Positions 1-9,203 of a stretch of 64,000 bases of DNA are shown in pieces. The stretch comes from Tenacibaculum sp. MAR_2010_89 (GTDB lineage: Bacteria; Bacteroidota; Bacteroidia; Flavobacteriales; Flavobacteriaceae): the NCBI RefSeq assembly GCF_900105985.1, contig NZ_FNUB01000005.1:1426001-1490000 (forward strand). The letters are read 5' to 3'. The notes below the pieces were generated by a model that saw nothing but the letters and a program-made list of their open reading frames with translations, had not been told where the DNA came from and did not search any database. Position 1 is the stretch's first letter. Each line of letters opens with the position of its first letter. The position numbers were made by a program, and so were the translations under genes.

Positions 1-668
1 AAGAGTTAGGAGTAGAGTTAATTGTACGAAATGTACAAGACAATATAGATACAGGAAAAGTAAAAGAGGAAACAGGGAAGTACGCGAGCCGAAACATGTT
101 ACAAACTGAAACGTTATTAGATGCCATAGAAGAATTTGGTTTTGATGCATGTATCGGTGGTGCGCGTAGAGATGAAGAAAAAGCAAGAGCAAAAGAGCGT
201 ATTTTTTCTGTACGTGATGATTTTGGGCAGTGGGATGAAAAAAACCAACGTCCAGAATTATTTGACATGCTAAATGGAAAGATTGATTTAGGACAAAACG
301 TACGTGTTTTTCCAATATCTAACTGGACAGAATTAGACGTTTGGTCATATATAAAAGAAGAGAAAATTGAAATTCCATCTATTTATTTTGCTCATAAAAG
401 AGCTACTTTTTTAAGAGATGGACTTATTTGGTCGGCTGAGGACGATGTTGTTTATCGAGAAGATGATGAAAAGGTTGAAGAACGCATGGTACGCTTTAGA
501 ACTGTAGGAGACATGAGCTGTACAGCTGCAGTATTATCTAATGCTATTGATATAAATACAGTTGTAGAAGAAATTAGAGATTCTTCTATATCTGAAAGAG
601 GAGCAAGGATAGATGATAAACGATCGGAAGCTGCAATGGAGAAGCGTAAACAACAAGGATATTTCTAA
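1..668 (+). CDS. cysD: Sulfate adenylyltransferase subunit 2 (5'-truncated by window)
   Basis: Catalytic PP-loop ATPase half of ATP sulfurylase, which makes adenosine 5'-phosphosulfate from sulfate and ATP in cytosolic sulfate assimilation. The reading frame is open from base 3 with no start in the window. The 221 visible residues are the C-terminal part of a protein usually near 300 aa, so the N-terminal PP-loop lies outside. The arginine-rich stretch GGARRDEEKARAKERIFS and the end RSEAAMEKRKQQGYF are typical of CysD. The first internal ATG, at base 96, is not the real start because homologous sequence (ELGVELIVRN) continues upstream. cysN follows after 47 bp on the same strand, the usual heterodimer arrangement. 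Confidence 0.95.
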   Translation, partial: ELGVELIVRNVQDNIDTGKVKEETGKYASRNMLQTETLLDAIEEFGFDACIGGARRDEEKARAKERIFSVRDDFGQWDEKNQRPELFDMLNGKIDLGQNVRVFPISNWTELDVWSYIKEEKIEIPSIYFAHKRATFLRDGLIWSAEDDVVYREDDEKVEERMVRFRTVGDMSCTAAVLSNAIDINTVVEEIRDSSISERGARIDDKRSEAAMEKRKQQGYF

Positions 669-715
669 AAAAACAATAATAAACTATTTTAAAATAATAG
701 TTAAAAAATACTAAA

Positions 716-1963
716 ATGAACGTACTAAAAATAGCAACAGCAGGGAGTGTAGATGATGGTAAAAGTACTTTAATAGGACGTATTTTATACGATACGAAAT
801 CATTAACTGAAGATAAATTACAAGCGATAGAAGAAAAAAGTAAACAAAGAGGATTTGATTATTTAGATTTTTCATTAGCAACAGACGGTTTAGTAGCTGA
901 ACGTGAACAAGGAATTACTATTGATGTAGCACATATTTACTTTTCTACACCGAAAACGAGTTTTATTATTGCTGATACTCCTGGTCATATTGAGTATACT
1001 AGAAATATGGTAACTGGAGCATCAAATTCACAAGCTTCTATTGTTTTGGTAGATGCTAGAAATGGTGTTGTTGAACAAACGTATCGTCATTTCTTTATCA
1101 ATAATTTATTAAGAGTAAAAGATGTTGTAATTGCTATTAATAAAATGGATTTGGTAGATTATTCTGAAGAGAAATTTAACCAAATAAAAGGTGAAATTGA
1201 GTATTTAGCAAGTAAAAGTGAATACCAAAATCAAAACTTAACTTTTATTCCTTTATCAGCTTTAAAAGGTGATAATGTGGTAGAATCATCAGATAAGATG
1301 CAGTGGTACAAAGGTGAACCTTTGTTAAATCATTTAGAAAGTTTAAGTTCTGATAATGTAAATACTAGTTCTCAAGCTCGTTTTCCTATACAAAGTGTTA
1401 TAAGGCCAAAAACTGACGAATATCACGATTTTAGAGGGTATGCAGGTAAACTTTATGGAGGTGATTTAGCAGTAGGTGATCAAGTAACTATATTACCTTC
1501 TAATACGCAATCTAAAGTTAAAAGTATTCAGTTTTTTAATCATGAATATCAAGAAGCAAAAAGTGGTAGTTCAATAACTGTAACACTTGAAGATGATGTA
1601 AACATAAGTAGAGGAGATATGTTGGTTAAAAGTGGTGAAGAACCAAAAGTTGTAAAACAAATTGAAGCAACTATTTGTTGGATGGATAAACAACCACTTC
1701 AGGTATCAGAAAAATATTATATAAAGCATGGTGTAAATGATGCTCAAGCTAAAATAACAGATGTATCATCGTTAATTCATACTGATTTTTCAGGAGAAGA
1801 AAATTCACCAAATGAATTATCACTTAACCAAATTGGTAATGTTACTTTAAAAATAAGTAAGCCGCTTTTTGTTGATAAATTTCAAGAGAATAAAGCTAAT
1901 GGTGCATTTATAGTTATTAATCCAAAAACAAACAACACAGCAGGTGTTGGTTTTATTAAGTAA
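716..1963 (+). CDS. cysN: Sulfate adenylyltransferase subunit 1 (GTPase)
   Basis: Regulatory GTPase subunit of ATP sulfurylase; GTP hydrolysis drives APS formation by CysD. The translation factor-type GTPase motifs are all visible: P-loop GSVDDGKS at residues 10-17, DTPGH at 87-91 and NKMD at 142-145. EF-Tu-like beta-barrel domains follow. At 415 aa it stops without the fused APS kinase (CysC) domain found in some NodQ/CysNC proteins, so APS is either kinased by a separate enzyme or reduced directly. It sits between cysD and a ferredoxin gene in one plus-strand run. Confidence 0.96.
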   Translation: MNVLKIATAGSVDDGKSTLIGRILYDTKSLTEDKLQAIEEKSKQRGFDYLDFSLATDGLVAEREQGITIDVAHIYFSTPKTSFIIADTPGHIEYTRNMVTGASNSQASIVLVDARNGVVEQTYRHFFINNLLRVKDVVIAINKMDLVDYSEEKFNQIKGEIEYLASKSEYQNQNLTFIPLSALKGDNVVESSDKMQWYKGEPLLNHLESLSSDNVNTSSQARFPIQSVIRPKTDEYHDFRGYAGKLYGGDLAVGDQVTILPSNTQSKVKSIQFFNHEYQEAKSGSSITVTLEDDVNISRGDMLVKSGEEPKVVKQIEATICWMDKQPLQVSEKYYIKHGVNDAQAKITDVSSLIHTDFSGEENSPNELSLNQIGNVTLKISKPLFVDKFQENKANGAFIVINPKTNNTAGVGFIK

Positions 1964-1975
1964 AAAAATAAAGCA

Positions 1976-2323
1976 ATGGCAATTATAATAACAGACGAAT
2001 GTATTAACTGTGGAGCTTGCGAGCCAGAGTGCCCAAATACAGCAATTTATGAAGGGGCTGATGATTGGAAGTATAGTGAAGGTACATCTTTAGAAGGAGC
2101 AGTTAAATTACCTAATGGTGATCAAATAGATGCAGATGAGGTTCAAGAGCCAGTTTCTGATGAGTATTATTTTATTGTTCCTGATAAATGTACAGAATGT
2201 AAAGGGTTTCATGAAGAACCACAATGTGCGGCAGTATGCCCAGTAGATTGTTGTGTACCTGATGATAATCATGTAGAAACAGAAGAAGAGTTATTAGTAA
2301 AACAACAATTATTACACAACTAG
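1976..2323 (+). CDS. 4Fe-4S dicluster ferredoxin
   Basis: Small cytosolic electron carrier of 115 aa. The first cluster motif is C9-x2-C12-x2-C15-x3-C19-P. The second set is C72-x2-C75-x8-C84-x3-C88-P, with the longer spacing of Alvin-type 2[4Fe-4S] ferredoxins. About 50 acidic residues separate the two cluster sites. It starts 12 bp after cysN and ends 34 bp before the sulfite reductase gene, so electron supply to that enzyme is the likely role; this is inference from position. A 2Fe-2S ferredoxin and a ferredoxin reductase are encoded further down the same run. Confidence 0.92.
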   Translation: MAIIITDECINCGACEPECPNTAIYEGADDWKYSEGTSLEGAVKLPNGDQIDADEVQEPVSDEYYFIVPDKCTECKGFHEEPQCAAVCPVDCCVPDDNHVETEEELLVKQQLLHN

Positions 2324-2357
2324 TATTAATGCTTTTATAAGCAAACAATTAAAAATC

Positions 2358-4460
2358 ATGCAAAGTTTTAGATCAGAAATAGAGAACCCTGTTGTAGAAA
2401 AAGATATCCTTGAATTAGAACGTAAAATAAGTTTATTTAAAGAAGGAAAGATAGATGAAGAGCGTTTTAGAAGTTTACGTTTAGCAAGAGGAGTTTATGG
2501 TCAACGCCAATTAGGTGTACAAATGATTCGTATTAAATTACCTTATGGTAAAGTGTCTAGTGAGCAATTACATAGAATAGCAGATGTTTCTGATGAATAT
2601 TCAAGAGGAAGGTTACATATAACTACGCGTCAAGATATTCAAATTCACTATGTAAGCTTAGATAGAACCCCAGAATTATGGGCTCAATTAGAAAAGGATG
2701 ATATTACATTACGTGAGGCATGTGGAAATGCTGTTAGAAATGTAACAGCATCTGAAACAGCAGGTATAGACATCAATGAACCTTTTGATGTAAGTCCATA
2801 TGCACATGCAACTTTTGAATTTTTTCTACGTAACCCAATTTGTCAAGAAATGGGAAGGAAGTTTAAAATGTCGTTTTCAGCAACTGATGAAGATACTGCA
2901 ATAAGCTTTATGCACGATTTAGGTTTTATAGCTAAAACTAAAACTATTGGAGGAAAAACAATAAAAGGGTTTAAGGTATTGTTAGCGGGTGGATTAGGTT
3001 CTCAACCACGTCATGCTGATGTTATGTATGAGTTTTTAGAAGCTGATTTATTAATACCAACTATTGAAGGAGTTTTACGTGTGTTTGATCGTTATGGTGA
3101 ACGTTCTAAAAGAGCAAAAGCACGATTAAAGTTCTTGGTAAAAGATTTAGGTTTGGATCAGTTTTTAACTTTAGTTGAAACAGAAAGAAAGGCTTTAGCA
3201 TACCAATCGTACTCTATTGATACTTCAAAATTTGAACAAGAAATTACTTTTGAAACTTTAGAGGTTCCTTCAGTATCAATAGAAGATGAAAAAGCATATG
3301 AAGAATGGAAGCAAGCGAATGTTATAAAACAAAAGCAAGAAGGATTGTATGCTGTTGGTGTTAAAGTTCATTTAGGAGATTTTTATACAGATAAAGCACG
3401 ATTGTTAGCTGATTTAATTAAGAAATATGCAGCAAACGAACTACGTTTTACGTTAAGACAAAATATTTTAATACGCCATGTAAGAGAAGAGTTTTTACCT
3501 TTCTTTTATGTAGAGTTACAAAAATTAGGATTTACTGAAGTAGGTTATAATAGTACAGCTGATATTACTGCATGTCCAGGAACAGATACATGTAATTTGG
3601 GAATTTCAAGTAGTACAGGAATTGCGGCAGAATTAGAACGTGTTTTTAAAACTGAATATCCAGAATATCTTAACAATAAGGAAGTAACTATAAAAATTAG
3701 TGGTTGTATGAATGCTTGTGGTCAGCATAATATGGCACACATTGGTTTTCAAGGAATGTCTGTAAAAGTAGGGAACTTATTAGCACCAGCATTACAAGTG
3801 TTAATTGGTGGAGGTATTGTAGGAAATGGAGAAGGTCGTTTTTCAGATAAATTAGTTAAAATACCTAGTAAAAGAGGTCCGGAAGCATTAAGAATTTTAT
3901 TAAACGATTTTGAGGATAATAAAGAAGAAGATGAGGATTTCTTAGCATACTATGATAGAAATGGAAAAACATATTTTTATGATATTTTAAAACATTTATC
4001 TGATACTACCAATTTAAAAGAAGATGATTTTATCGATTGGGGTCATGATAAAAACTATGTAAAAGCAATTGGAGTAGGTGAATGTGCTGGTGTAGTAATA
4101 GATTTAATAGCAACTTTACTTTTTGAAAGTGAAGAGAAATTAGAAAATGCAACACAGGCTTTTAAAGAAAAACAATGGTCTGATAGTATTTATCATGGGT
4201 ATTCGGCTATCGTAAATACAGCAAAAGCACTGCTAACATCTGAAGGTAAAAAGACAAATACTCAAGCAGGAATTATAAAAAACTTTGATGAGGTATTTGT
4301 TGAAACAAAGAAAATTGAGTTATCAACTTCATTTTCAGAATTAGTATATCAAATTAATAAAAATCAACCTACTGAAGCATTTGCTAGTAAATATTTGCAA
4401 GAAGCTAAAGCATTCTACACAACTATAGATGCTTACCGAAAAGTGGTAGTAGAAAGTTAA
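2358..4460 (+). CDS. Ferredoxin-type nitrite/sulfite reductase with C-terminal HEPN-like domain
   Basis: Siroheme and 4Fe-4S enzyme expected to reduce sulfite to sulfide in six one-electron steps. Two half-domains of the NIR/SIR fold are visible. The siroheme/cluster cysteines are C406-x5-C412 (ACPGTDTC) and C450-x3-C454 (GCMNAC). The assignment to sulfite rather than nitrite rests on the neighbours (ATP sulfurylase, siroheme synthesis, cysteine synthesis). Standard enzymes are 500-580 aa. This one has 700, and residues about 580-695 form a helical extension (AFKEKQWSDSIYHGYSAIV...) resembling a HEPN domain. The same architecture is known from other Bacteroidota, but the role of the extension is unclear. 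Confidence 0.9.
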   Translation: MQSFRSEIENPVVEKDILELERKISLFKEGKIDEERFRSLRLARGVYGQRQLGVQMIRIKLPYGKVSSEQLHRIADVSDEYSRGRLHITTRQDIQIHYVSLDRTPELWAQLEKDDITLREACGNAVRNVTASETAGIDINEPFDVSPYAHATFEFFLRNPICQEMGRKFKMSFSATDEDTAISFMHDLGFIAKTKTIGGKTIKGFKVLLAGGLGSQPRHADVMYEFLEADLLIPTIEGVLRVFDRYGERSKRAKARLKFLVKDLGLDQFLTLVETERKALAYQSYSIDTSKFEQEITFETLEVPSVSIEDEKAYEEWKQANVIKQKQEGLYAVGVKVHLGDFYTDKARLLADLIKKYAANELRFTLRQNILIRHVREEFLPFFYVELQKLGFTEVGYNSTADITACPGTDTCNLGISSSTGIAAELERVFKTEYPEYLNNKEVTIKISGCMNACGQHNMAHIGFQGMSVKVGNLLAPALQVLIGGGIVGNGEGRFSDKLVKIPSKRGPEALRILLNDFEDNKEEDEDFLAYYDRNGKTYFYDILKHLSDTTNLKEDDFIDWGHDKNYVKAIGVGECAGVVIDLIATLLFESEEKLENATQAFKEKQWSDSIYHGYSAIVNTAKALLTSEGKKTNTQAGIIKNFDEVFVETKKIELSTSFSELVYQINKNQPTEAFASKYLQEAKAFYTTIDAYRKVVVES

Positions 4461-4468
4461 AAGGAATA

Positions 4469-5239
4469 ATGATGAAAAAACAACCTAAATTAACAGTAGT
4501 AGGAGCAGGCCCAGGAGATGTTGAGCTAATTACGTTAAAAGCTATTAAAGCACTAAAAAATGCAGATGTTGTTTTATATGACGCTTTAGTTAATCCAGAA
4601 CTTTTAGATTATATCAATCCAAAAGCAGAACTAATTTTTGTTGGTAAAAGAAGGGGTTGTTACCGCTATCAGCAAGAGCAGATCAATGAGTTAATTGTGG
4701 CAAGAGGGTTTTCTCATGGTCATGTAGTTCGTTTAAAAGGTGGAGATCCTTTTATTTTTGGAAGAGGAGCTGAAGAAATGCAATATGCAGCAACATATGG
4801 TCTTGAGGTAGCTGTTGTTCCAGGAATTTCATCATCATTAGCTGTACCAGCATATCAAAACATACCATTAACAAAAAGAGGTAGTTCAGAAAGTTTTTGG
4901 GTAATAACAGGAACAACTAAGCAACATAAATTATCTAATGATGTTAGGTTAGCCGCAAAATCAAATGCAACAGTAGTTGTGTTAATGGGAATGGGGAAAT
5001 TATCTGAAATAGTATCACTTTTTAAAGAAGAAGGAAAGTCAGAATTACCAGTAGCTATTATTCAAAATGGAACAACTCCTGAAGAAAAAATAGGAATAGG
5101 TACCGTTGATACTATTGAGGAAGTGGTTTATAAAAATAATTTAAGTAATCCTGCAATTATTGTATTAGGAGAAGTGGTAAAACATCGTCAACAGTTAGCA
5201 GATGTTAAACAAGAAGTAGTTCTAAAAAGTGTGGTATGA
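4469..5239 (+). CDS. cobA: Uroporphyrinogen-III C-methyltransferase (SUMT)
   Basis: Uses two S-adenosylmethionines to convert uroporphyrinogen III to precorrin-2, the first committed step to siroheme. The 256-aa length fits a monofunctional SUMT. The tetrapyrrole methylase motifs VGAGPGD near residue 12 and RLKGGDPFIFGRGAEE near residue 90 are intact. It starts 8 bp after the sulfite reductase, whose siroheme it helps to make. Its last codons overlap the next gene by 4 bp (ATGA), so the two siroheme genes are probably translationally coupled. Tandem ATG codons at 4469 and 4472 leave the exact start open by one residue. Confidence 0.95.
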   Translation: MMKKQPKLTVVGAGPGDVELITLKAIKALKNADVVLYDALVNPELLDYINPKAELIFVGKRRGCYRYQQEQINELIVARGFSHGHVVRLKGGDPFIFGRGAEEMQYAATYGLEVAVVPGISSSLAVPAYQNIPLTKRGSSESFWVITGTTKQHKLSNDVRLAAKSNATVVVLMGMGKLSEIVSLFKEEGKSELPVAIIQNGTTPEEKIGIGTVDTIEEVVYKNNLSNPAIIVLGEVVKHRQQLADVKQEVVLKSVV

Positions 5240-5817
5240 TAGATAAAGAAAGAAATAATTTATATCCAGTTTTTTTAAAGGTAAATGAACTGGAAGTTTT
5301 AATTATTGGAGGAGGTTATGTAGCTGAAGAAAAATTAACTTTTTTATTAAAATCAAGTCCAGATGCTAAGGTAACGATGGTTTCTCCTTATTATAGAAAA
5401 AACACGATTAAAGAAGCTCAAAAAGCATCAGTAAAAATGATTAAAGATGTTTATAAAAAAGAGTATTTAATAGGAAAACACATGGTTATTGCTACAACTG
5501 ATATTCCAGAAGTGAATGTACAGGTATATAAAGATTGTAGAGCAGAAAATAAACTAGTAAATGTAGCTGATAATCCACCCTATTGTGATTTTTATATGGG
5601 AGGAATTGTAACTAAAGGAAATGTAAAAGTTGCAATTTCAACAAATGGAAAATCACCTACAACAGCAAAAAGGTTACGACAATTTTTTGAAGAAGTAATG
5701 CCAGAAGACATTAATCAATTAGTTGAAAACTTAAATAGTTTTAGAAAAACAATCAAAGGGAACTTTGAGAAAAAAGTACAAACATTAAATAAACTTACAG
5801 AAGGTTTAATAAATTAA
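5236..5817 (+). CDS. Precorrin-2 dehydrogenase / sirohydrochlorin ferrochelatase (Met8-like)
   Basis: Expected to oxidise precorrin-2 with NAD+ to sirohydrochlorin and to insert Fe2+ to give siroheme. It corresponds to the N-terminal half of CysG. The Rossmann glycine motif LIIGGGYVAEEK lies near residue 24, and the conserved NVADNPPYCDFYMGG and STNGKSPTTAKRLR segments follow. At 193 aa it is a short Met8/SirC-type protein. The ferrochelatase function is inferred from family and from the absence of another chelatase gene in the cluster. It overlaps cobA by 4 bp. Confidence 0.92.
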   Translation: MIDKERNNLYPVFLKVNELEVLIIGGGYVAEEKLTFLLKSSPDAKVTMVSPYYRKNTIKEAQKASVKMIKDVYKKEYLIGKHMVIATTDIPEVNVQVYKDCRAENKLVNVADNPPYCDFYMGGIVTKGNVKVAISTNGKSPTTAKRLRQFFEEVMPEDINQLVENLNSFRKTIKGNFEKKVQTLNKLTEGLIN

Positions 5818-5824
5818 AATTATA

Positions 5825-5878
5825 ATGAAATAAAGGAATAAGAAAACTATCCAATAATATAGATTTCCTTATTTTCAT
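5825..5878 (+). other. Imperfect inverted repeat between siroheme genes and reductase gene
   Basis: Arms atgaaataaaggaat (5825-5839) and tttccttattttcat (5864-5878) pair at most positions. No T-run follows, so this looks more like an RNA-processing or stability hairpin inside the transcript than a strong intrinsic terminator. Confidence 0.4.
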
Positions 5879-5898
5879 AATAATTACAAATAAAAGAA

Positions 5899-6954
5899 AT
5901 GATACAGACAGATATATTAATTATTGGAGCAGGCCCTACTGGGTTATTCACAGTTTTTGAAGCAGGATTATTAAAATTACGTTGTCATTTAATAGATGCG
6001 TTGCCACAACCAGGAGGACAATGTTCTGAAATTTACCCTAAAAAACCTATTTACGATATACCAGCATATCCAGAAATTTTAGCTGGAGATTTAACTAAGA
6101 ACTTACTAGAACAAATAAAACAGTTTGAACCAGGTTTTACATTAGGTGAACGTGCAGAAACTATAGAAAAGCAAGACGACGGAAGCTTTATTGTAACTAC
6201 TAATAAAGGAACAAAACACCAAGCACCTGTTGTTGCTATTGCTGGTGGGTTAGGTAGTTTTGAGCCTAGAAAGCCTAAAATAGAGAATATTACAAAGTTT
6301 GAAGATTTTGGTATCGAATATATGATAAAAGAGCCAGAACTATATAGAGATAAAGATGTAGTAATTGCAGGAGGAGGAGATTCAGCTCTAGATTGGTCTA
6401 TCTTTTTAACAGATGTAGCTAAATCAGTTACACTAATTCATAGAAGAAATGAATTTAGAGGAGCTTTAGATTCAGTTGAAAAAGTTCAAGAATTAAAAAA
6501 CTTAGGGAAAATTAATTTAATTACCCCAGCTGAGGTAAAAGGAGTTTTAGGAAATAACCATGTAACGGGAGTTGTTATTGAAGAAAAAGGGCAGGAACCT
6601 TATATTTTAGATACAGATCATTTTATTCCATTATTTGGATTAGCTCCAAAACTAGGACCTATTGGTAATTGGGGATTAGAGATAGAAAAGAATGCAATTA
6701 AAGTAAATAATGCTTTAGATTATCAAACCAATATACCTGGTATTTATGCAATTGGTGATGTGAATACATACCCAGGGAAATTGAAATTAATTTTATGTGG
6801 ATTTCATGAAGCTACTTTAATGTGTCAAAGTGCTTACCAATTAATACATCCAGATAAGAAGTATGTAATGAAGTATACAACGGTAGGTGGAGTTCAAGGT
6901 TTTGATGGTACCAAAAAAGAAGCTCCAAAAGCAGTAGTAAAGGCTATAGAGTAA
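5899..6954 (+). CDS. Ferredoxin--NADP+ reductase, thioredoxin reductase-like type
   Basis: FAD/NAD(P) flavoprotein of 351 aa that passes electrons from NADPH to ferredoxin. It has the FAD Rossmann motif GAGPTG at residues 9-14, PGGQCSEIYP, the NADPH motif AGGGDSALDW and the closing IAIGDV signature. The redox CxxC of true thioredoxin reductase is absent, which separates the TrxR-like FNR family from thioredoxin reductases. Its stop overlaps the start of a 2Fe-2S ferredoxin gene (TAATG), so reductase and carrier are coupled. In this cluster the pair most likely feeds the sulfite reductase; that link is inference. Confidence 0.93.
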   Translation: MIQTDILIIGAGPTGLFTVFEAGLLKLRCHLIDALPQPGGQCSEIYPKKPIYDIPAYPEILAGDLTKNLLEQIKQFEPGFTLGERAETIEKQDDGSFIVTTNKGTKHQAPVVAIAGGLGSFEPRKPKIENITKFEDFGIEYMIKEPELYRDKDVVIAGGGDSALDWSIFLTDVAKSVTLIHRRNEFRGALDSVEKVQELKNLGKINLITPAEVKGVLGNNHVTGVVIEEKGQEPYILDTDHFIPLFGLAPKLGPIGNWGLEIEKNAIKVNNALDYQTNIPGIYAIGDVNTYPGKLKLILCGFHEATLMCQSAYQLIHPDKKYVMKYTTVGGVQGFDGTKKEAPKAVVKAIE

Positions 6955-7286
6955 TGGAGCAAGATGTTACTATAAAAATAACTGACCGAGAAGGTGTAAT
7001 GCATGAGGTAATTGCACCGACTGATATGGCAATGAATTTGATGGAAGTAGTTCGTTCATACGAATTAGCTCCTGAGGGAACGATTGGAGTATGTGGAGGA
7101 ATGGCAATGTGTGCATCTTGTCAATGTTATGTGAAATCAAATCATGAGCTTCCTGAAATAACGGATGATGAAGATGCTATGTTAGCAGAAGCTTTTGATG
7201 TTCAGGATAATAGTCGTTTAGGATGTCAAATTCAAATAACCCCTAAGTTAGAAGGCTTAGAGATTGAATTAGCACCAGAAAGTTAA
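6954..7286 (+). CDS. 2Fe-2S ferredoxin (adrenodoxin/putidaredoxin type)
   Basis: Small 110-aa electron carrier. Cluster ligands follow the C47-x5-C53-x2-C56 pattern (CGGMAMCASC) with the distant ligand C91 in RLGCQI, typical of ISC/adrenodoxin-like ferredoxins. C58 is an extra cysteine close to the cluster. The gene is fused by a 1-bp stop/start overlap to the ferredoxin reductase, which implies a matched pair. It is the second ferredoxin of the sulfate-assimilation block, the first being the 4Fe-4S protein upstream. Confidence 0.93.
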   Translation: MEQDVTIKITDREGVMHEVIAPTDMAMNLMEVVRSYELAPEGTIGVCGGMAMCASCQCYVKSNHELPEITDDEDAMLAEAFDVQDNSRLGCQIQITPKLEGLEIELAPES

Positions 7287-7314
7287 TTACATTTGTAAAA
7301 AAGAAACCTATAAA

Positions 7315-8058
7315 ATGCAATTTAAACAGTATGACTTATCATTAAAAGATGATGTAGAAGTATTTACAAAGCAATTATTTTATGCATTGTTTAATGATGT
7401 TTGTCAAGAAAAAGCAAATCATTTAAGAGAGTTATTTCTTAAAATTTGTAAAGGCTTAGAGATTCCTAAAGCAAATAATGTTTGGGAATTTTACCAACAA
7501 TCTTTTTGTGAAATTCGAAATCAATTAGATTTAGATGCAAAAGCCTTTGAAAGTACTGACCCTGCATGCAAAAGTCTAGGAGAAGTATATTTGGCATATC
7601 CAGGTTTTCATGCAATAGCTGTATATCGATTAAGTCATGAATTGTATAAAATAGAAATTCCTGTTTTACCAAGAATGATGAGTGAATATGCACATGGTGT
7701 AACAGGAACAGACATTCATCCAGGCGCAATAATTGGAGAATCTTTTTTTATTGATCATGCTACAGGTATAGTTATCGGTGAAACGACAATTATAAAAAAC
7801 AATGTAAAAATATATCAAGGAGTTACATTAGGTGGAATTCAAGTTAAAAAAGAATTAGCATCCACTAAACGTCACCCTACTATTGAAAGTAATGTAACGA
7901 TTTATGCAAATGCAACTGTTTTAGGAGGAGATGTAACGATAGGAAAAGATAGTGTTATAGGAGCAAATGTGTGTGTAATAGATTCAGTACCTGAAGGATC
8001 AATTGTAACGTATGAATCAGAAAATAAAATCATAATGAGAAAATCATATGTTAAATGA
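7315..8058 (+). CDS. cysE: Serine O-acetyltransferase
   Basis: Acetylates L-serine with acetyl-CoA to O-acetylserine, the carbon acceptor for sulfide. The C-terminal half carries the left-handed beta-helix hexapeptide repeats, including GTDIHPGAIIGESFFIDHAT and GVTLGGIQ, with the catalytic His/Asp region. The N-terminal half is the usual helical SAT domain. Its 247 aa is normal for bacterial SAT. It lies 28 bp downstream of the 2Fe-2S ferredoxin and 21 bp upstream of cysteine synthase, so acceptor production and sulfide production are encoded together. Confidence 0.95.
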   Translation: MQFKQYDLSLKDDVEVFTKQLFYALFNDVCQEKANHLRELFLKICKGLEIPKANNVWEFYQQSFCEIRNQLDLDAKAFESTDPACKSLGEVYLAYPGFHAIAVYRLSHELYKIEIPVLPRMMSEYAHGVTGTDIHPGAIIGESFFIDHATGIVIGETTIIKNNVKIYQGVTLGGIQVKKELASTKRHPTIESNVTIYANATVLGGDVTIGKDSVIGANVCVIDSVPEGSIVTYESENKIIMRKSYVK

Positions 8059-8079
8059 TTTTTATTAAACAAAAAACGA

Positions 8080-8970
8080 ATGAAAACCAAAACAATAATA
8101 GATAGTGTTGGTAATACACCTTTAGTAGAAATTTCATCGCTTATTAATAAAGAAGGAGTACGATTATTATTAAAGTTAGAAGGTAATAACCCTGGAGGGA
8201 GTGTAAAAGATAGAGCAGCCTATAACATGATATCTGAAGCTATTAAGCGAAAAAACATCAAAAAAGGTGATTCTTTGGTGGAAGCAACTAGTGGAAATAC
8301 TGGTATTGCTTTAGCTTTAATGGCAAAAGTTTTAGGAGTGAATATGGTTTTAGTAATGCCAGAAAATGCAACTGAAGAACGAGTTAAAACGATGAAGTCG
8401 TATGGTGCTGAAGTAATTTTAACATCAGCAGGTGAAGGTATAGAAGGCTCAAGAGATAAAGCACTTGAATTACGATATAAAAAAGGATATTTTATGCTAA
8501 ATCAGTTTGAGAATAATGATAACTGGAAAGCACACTATAAAACTACTGGACCAGAAATATGGAATGATACTGAAGGAGAAATAACACATTTCGTTTCTGC
8601 AATGGGTACTACAGGAACTATTATGGGAGTTTCTACCTATTTGAAAGAGAAGAATTCTAACATTCAAATTGTAGGAGCTCAGCCTAAAGAAGGTTCTAGA
8701 ATACCTGGAATAAGAAGGTGGTCACCAGAATACTTACCAAAAATATTTGATAAAAATAAAGTAGATAAAACTATTGAAGTAAGTAGAGAAGAAGCTACAA
8801 AGATGACACGAAAATTAGCTAAAGAAGAAGGGATAATGGCAGGAATGAGTAGCGGTGGAGCTTTGCATGTAGCTTTAGAAGTAGCTAAAAAAATAGATAA
8901 AGGAATTATTGTAGCTATTGTTTGTGATCGAGGAGATCGTTATTTATCTTCAGAATTATTTGAATATTAA
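8080..8970 (+). CDS. cysM: Cysteine synthase B (O-acetylserine sulfhydrylase)
   Basis: PLP enzyme that combines O-acetylserine with sulfide to give cysteine. K43 in PGGSVKDRA is the PLP-binding lysine, T70-SGNTG is the substrate/phosphate loop, and GTTGTIMG binds the PLP phosphate. At 296 aa, with the RRWSPEYLP segment, it resembles CysM rather than the longer CysK. It is the last gene of the cysteine part of the run. A methionine block under its own SAM riboswitch follows after 80 bp. Confidence 0.94.
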   Translation: MKTKTIIDSVGNTPLVEISSLINKEGVRLLLKLEGNNPGGSVKDRAAYNMISEAIKRKNIKKGDSLVEATSGNTGIALALMAKVLGVNMVLVMPENATEERVKTMKSYGAEVILTSAGEGIEGSRDKALELRYKKGYFMLNQFENNDNWKAHYKTTGPEIWNDTEGEITHFVSAMGTTGTIMGVSTYLKEKNSNIQIVGAQPKEGSRIPGIRRWSPEYLPKIFDKNKVDKTIEVSREEATKMTRKLAKEEGIMAGMSSGGALHVALEVAKKIDKGIIVAIVCDRGDRYLSSELFEY

Positions 8971-9050
8971 AAACAATTATTCTTTTTAAAGTAGTAAATA
9001 AAAAATAATTCGTTTATTTGCATTATATTATAGTTCATTAACTTAATGAT

Positions 9051-9151
9051 GTTATCAAGAAAGGTGGAGGGATTAGACCCAACGAAACCTTAGCAACCCT
9101 TTGTGCAAACAAAGAAGGTGCTACATTCTACTGTGAAAGCAGGGAGATAAC
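9051..9151 (+). promoter_or_regulatory. SAM-I (S box) riboswitch
   Basis: The sequence fits the SAM-I aptamer. P1 is formed by gttatc (9051-9056) and gataac (9146-9151). The conserved core is readable as AAGAAAGGTGGAGGG, AGACCCAACGAAACC, TAGCAACCC and AAGGTGCTACATTC, followed by the small hairpin CTGTGAAAGCAG. It lies in the 233-bp gap upstream of the split methionine synthase genes, the expected regulon for SAM sensing. By family, SAM binding lowers expression of the downstream genes. Confidence 0.96.
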
Positions 9152-9174
9152 GGAAAGAATTTTACTTCTCTTTT

Positions 9175-9202
9175 CCTGATAACATTACAATTAAATATCA
9201 GG
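9175..9202 (+). promoter_or_regulatory. Hairpin abutting the metH start, probable riboswitch expression platform
   Basis: cctgata (9175-9181) pairs with tatcagg (9196-9202), ending one base before the ATG at 9204. Within its left arm, gataac (9178-9183) repeats the 3' strand of aptamer helix P1. It could therefore compete for the 5' P1 strand at 9051-9056. No T-run follows, so control of translation initiation is more likely than termination. The switching model is inference. Confidence 0.5.
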
Positions 9203-9203
9203 A

